Source: Psychroflexus planctonicus (GTDB taxonomy: Bacteria > Bacteroidota > Bacteroidia > Flavobacteriales > Flavobacteriaceae). Taken from it: a stretch of DNA of 64,000 nt. This document shows, piece by piece, positions 36,549-44,056 of this stretch. Each line of letters starts with the position of its first letter. The first letter of the stretch is position 1. Where the stretch lies: NCBI RefSeq assembly GCF_014640195.1, contig NZ_BMGM01000005.1, forward strand, positions 62,001 through 126,000. Direction: 5' to 3'. The notes below the pieces were generated by a model, which was not told the DNA's origin, searched no databases, and was given only the letters and a program-made list of their open reading frames with translations. The translations under genes and the position numbers were made by a program.

Positions 36549-36746
36549 TTAACCTCCGCGATTTTTACGAAATCTACGCCTAAAGAAGTACATAAATACT
36601 GCTGCCACTGCAAGGCCTATCATGATCCATTGTTTACCGTCTTCTTCTTGAAATGCCAAATAAGCTTCAAATAAAAATAAGCCTGCTATAGCAAGGTAGG
36701 CATATTCAAAATACTTTAAAAACTTTGGTGGTTTATTGTTGTTCAT
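36549..36746 (-). CDS. Small two-TM membrane protein
   Basis: 65 residues from ATG 36744-36746 (MNNNKPPKF). Two hydrophobic helices at about 15-30 and 38-55, then a basic tail RRRFRKNRGG. The longer in-frame extension to 36836 lies inside lptC and looks non-coding, so the short form is chosen; it overlaps the end of lptC by 14 nt. Function unknown; always in this operon position in related genomes as far as I recall. Confidence 0.75.
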   Translation of the reverse strand: MNNNKPPKFLKYFEYAYLAIAGLFLFEAYLAFQEEDGKQWIMIGLAVAAVFMYFFRRRFRKNRGG

Positions 36747-37293
36747 CAATATATTGTATTCCGGTGTTTGTTCTGGAGTTGAAGTTATCAAAATTTTGAT
36801 TAGCATCAAAACCTTCTCCATCGTTAACCGCTCCATTTGGCATTTTTATGGTGTAGGGCTGATCTGTGAAGAGCCAGTTTTCGCTTTCGTCCCAATATAA
36901 TTGCTGAGAATTTAATTCGGTAGAATCTGAAGTTACAATTACTACGTTGCCGCGTAAATCTATAAGGTTGGTGATATTGTAAATAATTGCATAATCTGAA
37001 ATAATGGTGTTTTTAGTTGAGTCTTCGTCAAAGAAATCTACCTCCACACCAATTGGAAATTCTCTATAAGGAAATTCTTCTTGCGAAAAATCAAGCATCT
37101 TAGGGCTTCTTAGGTTGGCCTGAACCTTACCGCTATCTGTATAGAACAAGTTTATATCTTTAGTAGTAGATTGTGGGCCTTGAAGTTGGTTTGCCATTTG
37201 TTTTACTTCATTCAGATTTCCTTCACATGCAAAAAGCATTGTTGTAGCTAGAAGTACAACAATGCTTTTTGTTTGTATTTTTTTAAATTCCAT
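36733..37293 (-). CDS. lptC: LPS export protein LptC (lipoprotein form)
   Basis: 186 residues. Lipobox LFAC (Cys near residue 23) makes it a lipoprotein in contrast to the TM-anchored enterobacterial LptC. The rest is a beta-jellyroll region with DLRGNVVIVTSDSTELNSQQLYW, the repeated strand pattern of LptC/LptA. It bridges lipopolysaccharide transfer from LptFG to LptA. It starts 1 nt after the stop of the TPR gene and is overlapped by the small membrane gene. Confidence 0.88.
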   Translation of the reverse strand: MEFKKIQTKSIVVLLATTMLFACEGNLNEVKQMANQLQGPQSTTKDINLFYTDSGKVQANLRSPKMLDFSQEEFPYREFPIGVEVDFFDEDSTKNTIISDYAIIYNITNLIDLRGNVVIVTSDSTELNSQQLYWDESENWLFTDQPYTIKMPNGAVNDGEGFDANQNFDNFNSRTNTGIQYIDEQQ

Positions 37294-37294
37294 T

Positions 37295-38665
37295 TTAAAT
37301 ATTAGGAACCATCACACTTTCTCCTATCCAACAAGAGTTAAAACTAATTTTTTTGCCTTGCATTCCTTCTGAAAATATGGCTTTAGTTTGTGGTGCTCTC
37401 CCGCGGTAGCTTTCTGCAGTTTGCTTAGCATTTTCTTTAAGTGCTGGCGAAACTCGGCCTGCGCGGTCAGCATAATCCGCAGCTAACCAATATACGGCTT
37501 GTTTTTCAAAGACGGTTTCACCACAATTATTAGCACTTTCTGCGTACATGTCTGCAATCTTTAAATAGGCTCTTCCCATTGAAGGTTGAAATTCTAGTGC
37601 TTTTCTATAATAGGTTCTTGCGTTTGAATAGCTATTTTTAGCTTTATACGAATTGGCAATATTATAATACACTTTTGCTTTATCTGCTGCTTTAGTTTCT
37701 AGCTCAGCAGACTGTTTATAATATTCTAAAGCTTTATTTAAATCTCCTTTTCGTTCTGCGAGTCGCCCAATATACAACGCTGATTTTGCTGAAGGCTCCA
37801 AAGTATGTTGTTGTTCTACTAACTTCACAAATAAGTTAGAATCTGTACATTCTTTAGAGAACAATCTACTAGCGGCACCTTTAAGCCATTCAATATCGTT
37901 TTTATTTTCTTCAAAATCGGTTTCAAATAAAGGGATTAGGTTTTCACAATCTGCTCTTGTTCCTATTAATCCGTTTACTGCTCCACGAATTTTATCGTAA
38001 TTTTGAAGTCGTAATTCAGCATTCCTAAGTAAACGTTCTTCTTTTTTACTTAATTTTTCTTGATCTTCTTGACGCTCAATTAAAGGCGCAGCAACAACAG
38101 CTTGGTTGTTTTCTAACATTTCTAAATGAGCTAAAACTTCATCGTATTTTTGAAACGCATCTTGAAGACTCATTTTTTCGTTATCCAACAAATTTATGGT
38201 TAGCAAAAAGTATTCATAAATGGCTTTAGGGTTAGTGAAGTTTTCTTGATCTTCTGTCCAAGCTTCATCAAACAAACTAAATTGTTCTTCTACGGTTCCA
38301 ATTTCAGTTTCATACATGACCATAGCATTTTCTGCCTTAAGTGAACCAATGTCACTTTTTTCTGGAAAATATTGCAAGCGTAAATTATTGTTTTCAATAA
38401 GCTTTAGAGCGATATCTTTCTTTTTTTCAGGGTCAGTTTCAGACTTTAGTAAGTCTTTAAACATAATTGCTCCTCGTTGATAAATTGCACGAGAAGTGTC
38501 TGCACAATTATTGATTAAATCGTTGTAATGCTTCATGGCTTCATCGTAGTTTTTCACTTTTGCAGACTCTGCAAAAAAGGAAAGAGAACGGGAGCAATCC
38601 TGAGCATTTACAGATGTAAATCCAAAGTAAATTAGTGCAACTGAAAAAATAACTTTTAGTTTCAT
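37295..38665 (-). CDS. Exported TPR-repeat protein
   Basis: 456 residues. Signal peptide to about residue 21 (VNAQ), then an alpha-helical body with TPR units near 28-70 and a clear series at about 300-400 (ALYIGRLAERKGDLNKAL, YYNIANSYKAKNSYSNARTYYRKAL). A pair of Cys near the C-terminus (NSC) and several others. Sits between the outer membrane protein gene (10 nt) and lptC (1 nt). Function not known; co-location suggests an envelope assembly factor. Confidence 0.8.
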   Translation of the reverse strand: MKLKVIFSVALIYFGFTSVNAQDCSRSLSFFAESAKVKNYDEAMKHYNDLINNCADTSRAIYQRGAIMFKDLLKSETDPEKKKDIALKLIENNNLRLQYFPEKSDIGSLKAENAMVMYETEIGTVEEQFSLFDEAWTEDQENFTNPKAIYEYFLLTINLLDNEKMSLQDAFQKYDEVLAHLEMLENNQAVVAAPLIERQEDQEKLSKKEERLLRNAELRLQNYDKIRGAVNGLIGTRADCENLIPLFETDFEENKNDIEWLKGAASRLFSKECTDSNLFVKLVEQQHTLEPSAKSALYIGRLAERKGDLNKALEYYKQSAELETKAADKAKVYYNIANSYKAKNSYSNARTYYRKALEFQPSMGRAYLKIADMYAESANNCGETVFEKQAVYWLAADYADRAGRVSPALKENAKQTAESYRGRAPQTKAIFSEGMQGKKISFNSCWIGESVMVPNI

Positions 38666-38675
38666 AATACGTGTT

Positions 38676-39926
38676 TTAATTAAATCTTCTTTCTACAAAC
38701 CATTTATCGTTAAAAGAAAAACTTATAAATATACTTAAAAAATTCTCTTTAATTAAACCATTTGAAGTGGTGCCTCTTCGTCCATATTCTACTCCTATAT
38801 TAGCATTTGTAAAATATCGACCAGCAGGTATACCTACTCCAAAAGATATGCCAAACTCTTCAACGTCTTGATTATTGATACGCATTCCTGTGTCTTGATA
38901 ACGAATACCAGCCCTATATGTCAAGCGGTTGTAGAAACCTCTTGGCGCATTGTAACGCGGTGTATAAAACCCTCCTAATTTAATTTCATTAGCATCTGTA
39001 TAGCTAACATTATTTGGAGTATTAAAGTTTAAGCTAGAAAAATCTGGAGCGCTTCTTAATACATATTCTGCTCCTAAAAACCATTTTAAACGTTCTCCGA
39101 AACCAATACCCAAAGACTGTACTTCAGAAAGCGTAACCTGAGTATCGCTATTATTTATAACAAGTTCGTCTACAACAACTTCAGAACCATCATTTGCAAG
39201 TAAAATTGTGGAAGCCCGCCTTAAATTTTCTGCATTTATAGATGAACCCGTTTGATACCTTGCAGATGCTCGTAGATACTTAAACTTAGAAATCTCGTAG
39301 TCATACATTCCTCCAAAATCGAAAGAAAACCCATTTACGTTGGTTTCATTTAAATCCCTTGAACCATACTGAACTTGATTTCTAAAAATAAGAGACTTAT
39401 TTTCTATAGTTCCAAAATTATAATTGACACTCGCCCCAAGTTTTAATCCATCTAAAGGTGAATAACCCCAGCTTAAATAAGTTGTATTTAGACCACCTCT
39501 GCCTCGTAAAACTGAACTTTGATTATCGTTTGACTTTTGAATATCGTAGCCTACTGAAGTAGTTGGCCTAAGCCCAATACCAAATCCACCTATATTGGTT
39601 GGTATTCCTATTGCAAAATAATCTATTGTTGTATTTTTAAAGTTATCTGTGCTATTTTCTGATTTATAGTCAGTAATATTAACCGTTAACCCACCTGTAA
39701 ATGCAGTTAATTTCAAATCTGCATAAGCCGCAGGATTCTGTAAATTAAGATGTATACTATCTGAAAATACGCTTAAGCCTGCCATAGACCTATTTTCGGT
39801 TGTTGCTTTAAAACTCTGTGAGCCAATTCCGTAAAAAGAATAAGGGGAATATGTGCCTCTTTGGGCATTTACGGTGAGACTAAAGAATACGATTACAATA
39901 AGCGCTAAGCTACTTTTTATTTGCAT
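38676..39926 (-). CDS. Outer membrane beta-barrel protein (OmpP1/FadL-like)
   Basis: 416 residues. Signal peptide to about residue 21 (VNAQ). Opening YSPYSFYGIGSQSF and long alternating beta strands to a terminal Phe-rich strand (KWFVERRFN) indicate a barrel of roughly 14 strands. The FadL/OmpP1 label is by overall pattern and operon position only. Its 5' end overlaps coaX by 17 nt. Confidence 0.78.
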   Translation of the reverse strand: MQIKSSLALIVIVFFSLTVNAQRGTYSPYSFYGIGSQSFKATTENRSMAGLSVFSDSIHLNLQNPAAYADLKLTAFTGGLTVNITDYKSENSTDNFKNTTIDYFAIGIPTNIGGFGIGLRPTTSVGYDIQKSNDNQSSVLRGRGGLNTTYLSWGYSPLDGLKLGASVNYNFGTIENKSLIFRNQVQYGSRDLNETNVNGFSFDFGGMYDYEISKFKYLRASARYQTGSSINAENLRRASTILLANDGSEVVVDELVINNSDTQVTLSEVQSLGIGFGERLKWFLGAEYVLRSAPDFSSLNFNTPNNVSYTDANEIKLGGFYTPRYNAPRGFYNRLTYRAGIRYQDTGMRINNQDVEEFGISFGVGIPAGRYFTNANIGVEYGRRGTTSNGLIKENFLSIFISFSFNDKWFVERRFN

Positions 39927-40659
39927 TTATGTTGAAAATAAGTATTTGATATAAACCAGCTAACTGAAAATTTAAGTTGGCAAAGATGCTATTTTTTACT
40001 CGCTCAGCCAAAACTTGAGCATTACCTCCTGTTAAAACTAGTGTTAAATGTTCGTTATCAGTTGAGTATTGTTTTGCAAAACCCTCTATTTCATGAATTA
40101 TAGCCTGCAAAACTCCAATTTTAAGGCAATCTATTGTATTTTTCCCTAAATATTCTGATGGCATTTTAAGCTTTTCATTTACAAACGGCAAATTTGCTGT
40201 AAAAGTATGCATGGCTTTAAAACGCATTTCAATTCCTGGCGAAATTGCTCCACCTTGATAAATACCATCCTGACTCACAAAATCATAAGTAATACAAGTT
40301 CCCACATCTACAATCAAACAATTTTTTTCAGGGAATTGATTTTTAGCAGAAACTGCCAAAGCAATACGATCTAAACCTAATGTTTTTGGAGAGTGGTAAT
40401 TATTTTGAATAGGAATTAAGGTTTGGTGAGTAAACAAAATGCATGCTGTTTTGTTCTGAAGAAGTTTGTACCAATCTTGGTTAAGTTGACCAGAAGCAGA
40501 CAAAATACTGTTTGAAATAGTGGTGTAGGCATTAAAAAGTTTATTCAACTCTTCTGTAAAAGATGTTTTGTGCACGGATTTGCTAATTACCAAATCATGC
40601 TGTTTGTTGTATACACCATACTTTACTAGAGAGTTACCTACATCTACAACTAAATTCAT
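39910..40659 (-). CDS. coaX: Type III pantothenate kinase
   Basis: 249 residues. First step of coenzyme A synthesis. ASKHA fold: N-terminal VVDVGNSLVKYGVY phosphate loop, LGLDRIALA, VDVGTCITYD with catalytic Asp, and GGAISPGIEMRFKAMH. Type III enzymes are the usual CoaX form in Bacteroidota. First gene of the six-gene minus-strand operon leading to the CNNM protein. Confidence 0.94.
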   Translation of the reverse strand: MNLVVDVGNSLVKYGVYNKQHDLVISKSVHKTSFTEELNKLFNAYTTISNSILSASGQLNQDWYKLLQNKTACILFTHQTLIPIQNNYHSPKTLGLDRIALAVSAKNQFPEKNCLIVDVGTCITYDFVSQDGIYQGGAISPGIEMRFKAMHTFTANLPFVNEKLKMPSEYLGKNTIDCLKIGVLQAIIHEIEGFAKQYSTDNEHLTLVLTGGNAQVLAERVKNSIFANLNFQLAGLYQILIFNINANKK

Positions 40660-40710
40660 ATTTACAAATTAGATAGCGAAATTACAAAATTGAAAATTTT
40701 GCAAGGAAGT

Positions 40711-40741
40711 TTTGGTTAATAAATAAATGAGATTATATTTG
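40711..40741 (+). promoter_or_regulatory. Promoter of tRNA-Phe
   Basis: TTTG (40711-40714), 19 nt, TATATTTG (40734-40741): a full Bacteroidota promoter, ending 14 nt before the tRNA. Confidence 0.78.
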
Positions 40742-40755
40742 CAGCCGCAATCAAC

Positions 40756-40828
40756 GGTGCCTTAGCTCAGTTGGTAGAGCAAAGGACTGAAAATCCTTGT
40801 GTCCCTGGTTCGATTCCTGGAGGCACCA
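40756..40828 (+). tRNA. tRNA-Phe (GAA)
   Basis: 73 nt. Acceptor GGTGCCT pairs with AGGCACC; anticodon loop CTGAAAA (anticodon GAA); T-arm CCTGG TTCGATT CCTGG; discriminator A; CCA not encoded. The 3' part and terminator are duplicated 383 nt downstream behind a GIY-YIG gene. Confidence 0.97.
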
Positions 40829-40878
40829 CACAATTGCCAAACCGCTTTCTTTTTGAGAGCGGTTTTTTTATTACTTTA
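40803..40878 (+). repeat. Direct repeat 1: tRNA-Phe 3' end plus terminator
   Basis: From CCCTGGTTC in the T-arm to ATTACTTTA after the terminator T-run. Copy 2 at 41186-41273 is the same except for a 16-nt hairpin replacing GATTC, one G to A change in the acceptor and one extra G in the terminator stem. Confidence 0.9.
40839..40870 (+). terminator. Terminator of tRNA-Phe
   Basis: AAACCGCT / AGCGGTTT stem followed by TTTTTTT; duplicated at about 41232-41266. Confidence 0.8.
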
Positions 40879-40894
40879 GTCAAAAGCTCTTCAT

Positions 40895-41137
40895 TTGGAA
40901 ACCCATTATCTCTATATTATTTTTAGTGAAAAAATCAATAAATTTTATGTGGGTGAATCTGAAAATCATAATCTAAGACTTAAGCTTCATAACCAACATT
41001 TCTTTAAAAAAGGATTTACTAAGGCTGCAAAGGGTTGGAGTTTGAAACTGAAATTTCCATGTGAGAGTAAACAGAAAGCTAAGAAGTTAGAGCGATTTAT
41101 CAAAAAAATGAAATCAAGAAAATTTATAGAAAAATGA
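40895..41137 (+). CDS. Small GIY-YIG nuclease-family protein, C-terminus frameshifted
   Basis: 80 residues, starting at TTG 40895 (THYLYIIFSEKINKFYVG is the GIY-YIG core). The stand-alone GIY-YIG family usually has about 90-100 residues. Here the frame stops at TGA 41135 right after an A5 run; with one more A it continues MIAQPDILEHIYRNKI to a stop at 41182-41184, just where the second tRNA repeat begins. That tail fits the family, so the gene is probably a recent -1 frameshift mutant (or sequencing slip). It lies between two copies of the tRNA-Phe 3' end and has no promoter of its own. Confidence 0.8.
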   Translation: METHYLYIIFSEKINKFYVGESENHNLRLKLHNQHFFKKGFTKAAKGWSLKLKFPCESKQKAKKLERFIKKMKSRKFIEK

Positions 41138-41185
41138 TCGCTCAACCAGATATATTGGAACATATCTACCGAAACAAAATTTGAA

Positions 41186-41273
41186 CCCTGGTTCCTCCGA
41201 TGCTTCGGAGCTGGAAGCACCACACAATTGCCAAACCGCTTTCTTTTTGAGAGCGGGTTTTTTTATTACTTTA
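41186..41273 (+). repeat. Direct repeat 2: displaced tRNA-Phe 3' end with hairpin insertion
   Basis: CCCTGGTTC, then hairpin CTCCGATGCTTCGGAG (41195-41210) in place of GATTC, then CTGGAAGCACCACAC and a copy of the terminator. Not a functional tRNA. Together with repeat 1 it frames the GIY-YIG gene. Confidence 0.9.
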
Positions 41274-41342
41274 ACCCGTAGTGCATTATCTAAACGAGAT
41301 TAACTTTCAGATTATTGATATTTCTCTTGAACACAAATTTGT

Positions 41343-41444
41343 TTATATATCTACAAGCTCAACTAACACATCCATTTCATCATCTGCATAATCATTAAAT
41401 TTATTTGAATAAATAATTTTTAATGGGTCTTGATTTAAAAACAT
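41343..41444 (-). CDS. Possible small protein of 33 residues
   Basis: Frame MFLNQDPLKIIYSNKF... ending ELVDI, acidic toward the C-terminus. Amino-acid pattern looks protein-like, but there is no promoter box, family or support beyond the open frame. It could be the end of a decayed gene. The rest of 41274-41503 shows nothing. Confidence 0.25.
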   Translation of the reverse strand: MFLNQDPLKIIYSNKFNDYADDEMDVLVELVDI

Positions 41445-41503
41445 TTATAAATTTTCGTTGTATTTTTACTCACTAAATATAAAACTCATTAAATTTTAAA
41501 ATT

Positions 41504-42238
41504 ATGAAGTTTAGATACTTGGCCTTAAGCTCAATCATTTTATTAGTATCATTTTCGTGTAACAAAGATGATGATACAATTACTAATTTAGTTGAAAATG
41601 GCAATATTACTGGAGCTGTTAATTTGTATACCGAAGGAACAACACAAATTGAAAATTCAAACATGGTGGTGAAAATTGATGGGATAACGCCAACTATTTC
41701 TGCAACAACTAAGGCCGATGGAAATTTCACTATACCAGATGTGCCCTTTGGTACACATATAATTACCTATGAAAAGCCTGGATTTGGAACGTTTAAAAAA
41801 TTTGATGTAGAACATGAAAATAGCACAACAGCAATTTTGAACTCCCCATCTTTAGGAGAAATTTCGACTACTCAAATCATAAACGTTCAAACGGGTATTG
41901 TGGATGATGATATAGTGATTTCAATAACTACTGAACCCGCAGGAAGTTTAGGGAGTACTCGTTATATTAGGTATTTCCTTAGTACAAATTCAAATGTTAA
42001 TAACGAAGATTATTCGAATTTCTCTCCAGGATTAGTTTCACAAATCAATCCAAAAGAAATAAGCTTATCAAAAACTGATTTATTAGATGCAGGATTTTCA
42101 TCTGGAGATGTCATTTTTATAAAGGTTTATGGTGATTCATTTTGGAGTAATACATACCATGATCCTAATTTGGGGAGAGATGTATTTCCAAATTTAAACA
42201 TGTCTTCAGTTGATCCAGTTTCATTTATTGTACCATAA
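41504..42238 (+). CDS. Lipoprotein with carboxypeptidase-regulatory-like domain
   Basis: 244 residues. Lipobox SFSC (Cys at about 19) followed by NKDDD, the Asp-rich stretch typical of Bacteroidota surface lipoproteins. Residues about 32-115 resemble a CarboxypepD_reg-like beta-sandwich (GNITGAVNLYTEG..., ADGNFTIPDVPFGTHIITYEKPGF). The second half is unrecognised. It is followed after 11 nt by the metallo-beta-lactamase, so they are probably transcribed together. Function unknown. Confidence 0.75.
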   Translation: MKFRYLALSSIILLVSFSCNKDDDTITNLVENGNITGAVNLYTEGTTQIENSNMVVKIDGITPTISATTKADGNFTIPDVPFGTHIITYEKPGFGTFKKFDVEHENSTTAILNSPSLGEISTTQIINVQTGIVDDDIVISITTEPAGSLGSTRYIRYFLSTNSNVNNEDYSNFSPGLVSQINPKEISLSKTDLLDAGFSSGDVIFIKVYGDSFWSNTYHDPNLGRDVFPNLNMSSVDPVSFIVP

Positions 42239-42249
42239 ATTATAAAAAA

Positions 42250-42969
42250 ATGAAGAAAATTATTTTTAATTTATGCTTCTTGTTTGTAAATTTACATCTA
42301 CTTGCCCAAGAACAGCAACAACTTCATATTCAACACCTAACCGATAACTTTTACGTTTACAGCACCCATAAGGATTTTAATGGAACAGAATTCCCTTCTA
42401 ATAGTATGTATTTAGTAACCCAAAATGGAGTGGTTCTTTTTGATACACCTTGGGATGATACTCAATTTCAGCCTTTGCTTGATAGTATTTATTCAAAGCA
42501 CAATAAAAAAGTTATACTTGCTATAGCAACACATTATCATGATGACAGAACAGCAGGACTTGAGTTTTTAAGACAAAATGAGATAAAAACTTACAGTTCT
42601 CAACTTACTTATGATTTATGCGAACAACACAACGAAAAGCAAGCGGCATTTTCTTTTGTTAATGATACTACTTTCAATGTTGGGAATTACAAATTTGAAA
42701 CCTATTATGCAGGCGAAGGACATACAAAGGATAATATTGTAATTTGGTTTGATGACTATCAAATTCTATACGGGGGGTGTTTAGTGAAAAGCACTCAAGT
42801 TGAAAATTTAGGGAATGTTACTGACGCAAATCTTGAAGAATGGTCCTTAACTATTGAAAAAATAATGAAAAAATATCCTTATCGAAAATTTGTAATCCCT
42901 GGACATTTTGGCTGGCCTAATAATAAGGGGCTTGAGCACACACTTAAATTATTAATGCAAAACAACTAA
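42250..42969 (+). CDS. Subclass B1 metallo-beta-lactamase
   Basis: 239 residues with a signal peptide to about residue 19 (LLAQ), so periplasmic. All zinc ligands of subclass B1 are present: His95, His97, Asp99 in HYHDDR, His158 in GEGHTKDN, Cys177 in GGCLVKS and His219 in GHFGW. Lys180 at the substrate-binding position is kept too. Closest in pattern to chromosomal flavobacterial enzymes of the BlaB/JOHN/TUS group, which hydrolyse most beta-lactams including carbapenems; that activity is inferred here. It follows a lipoprotein gene and overlaps by 3 nt the end of the decayed WYL regulator. Confidence 0.93.
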   Translation: MKKIIFNLCFLFVNLHLLAQEQQQLHIQHLTDNFYVYSTHKDFNGTEFPSNSMYLVTQNGVVLFDTPWDDTQFQPLLDSIYSKHNKKVILAIATHYHDDRTAGLEFLRQNEIKTYSSQLTYDLCEQHNEKQAAFSFVNDTTFNVGNYKFETYYAGEGHTKDNIVIWFDDYQILYGGCLVKSTQVENLGNVTDANLEEWSLTIEKIMKKYPYRKFVIPGHFGWPNNKGLEHTLKLLMQNN

Positions 42970-43854
42970 ACCACAATGAACTTTAAAACCATAGACTTTA
43001 CCCTGACTAAAAGTGAGCCCTGATTATTAGATTCATTACCATTTCTTGTAACTGAAGTTAAAGCGATTGGACCATCAACTACATTGGATTTTAGGTTGTA
43101 ATTTGTTTTTATATTTTTGTTTTTTGCCAGCAGCATGGTTTGGTAGCTAAGGTTAGAAGTAGCATAGCTTTTAAGTTAAGCTCTAAATTAACTTTGTATG
43201 TATTCGTATTTTTTGAAAATCCAAAAGCATCGGGTTTAGCAAACTGATGAAGGTGTTCATGAACTTGTTCTTCTTCAGTGATTATAACATCACCCAAGCG
43301 TTCAATGTTAAAAAACTTGTTTTGCTGTTTTTTAATTTCAAAAGCACAAAGCGACCTGTAGTTAGCTGTAAGCTTAAAGGGTTCAACAAGTCTATCTGAA
43401 ACTTTTTGAGAATTAATAGACTGGTACTGCTCAATTATAATTTGTTTATTGTGGTTAATACCTTCAATTAATTAAACTTATGAGATTGGCTAATTTAGCA
43501 TTGTATATTTCATGGTTGATTAGCTCTATATCTGTATTTAAACTTAGCTTATGAATAACAGACTGCGATAGGTTATTTTTCTTTTCCTGTTGATAATAAA
43601 AGCTCTTTTAAAAAGCTTAATTCTTCTGTATTGAAGTTTGATGGTGCAATTAATTGATTATCCTGTATGCAATATTTTTTAAACTTATCTACTTCAATAT
43701 TGAAGCCTACACTTTCTAAAAGTTCTAAGTATCTGTAGACTGTTCTAGACGACGACTCCAAAAAATTCGCCATGTAATTGATAGATTTAGGAGGCTCTTG
43801 CTTAAGTAATGCTATTAATTTTAATAAACGATAAAGCAATTTCTGGTTGGCCAA
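42966..43854 (-). pseudogene. WYL-domain (YafY-type) transcriptional regulator, broken by three frameshifts
   Basis: The N-terminal 93 residues are open (TTG start at 43854), with a helix-turn-helix region SINYMANFLESSSRTVYRYLE. A frameshift in the A run near 43576 is followed by in-frame NNLSQSVIHKLSLNTDIE; a second near 43470 restores EGINHNKQIIIEQYQSINSQ, the start of the WYL domain; and a third near 43143 restores SYQTMLLAKNKNIKTNYN through to TAG at 42966-42968. Joined, they give about 295 residues, a normal YafY/WYL length. The reading frames between 42970 and 43572 are all pieces of this one gene. Confidence 0.85.
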
Positions 43855-43966
43855 TTTTGTGTTGTTTTATACAAAGTAGCTAATAAAAGTTAGCATATAA
43901 AAAACCATTGACTCTATTTGTCGATTTTATTTAACGTATTATATGCGTGATAGTTGAAATATAAAT

Positions 43967-44056
43967 AAACTTGCAAGGTTTGCAAAAGTTGTAAACGAAC
44001 TGGTGTTTAAAACTAAAGTTCCCATGTAAAAGTAAAGAGAAAGCTAAAAAATTTTA
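43967..44056 (+). pseudogene. Degenerate fragment of a second GIY-YIG gene
   Basis: DNA similar to 41021-41094 of the GIY-YIG gene: both share TGG-GTTT-AAACT, CCATGT-A-AGTAAA and AGAAAGCTAA. In translation FAKVVNELVFKTKV ... PCKSKEKAKKF aligns with FTKAAKGWSLKLKF ... PCESKQKAKKL after one frameshift. The 5' half of the gene and any tRNA partner are missing. It ends against the rfbD stop. Confidence 0.7.

Noticed and set aside
43109-43297. Separate 62-residue minus-strand gene
   Set aside because: It is the middle part of the frameshifted WYL regulator pseudogene.
40879-44056. Integrase-type genomic island at tRNA-Phe
   Set aside because: The tRNA repeat spans only 0.4 kb and no integrase, transposase or phage gene is present up to rfbD.
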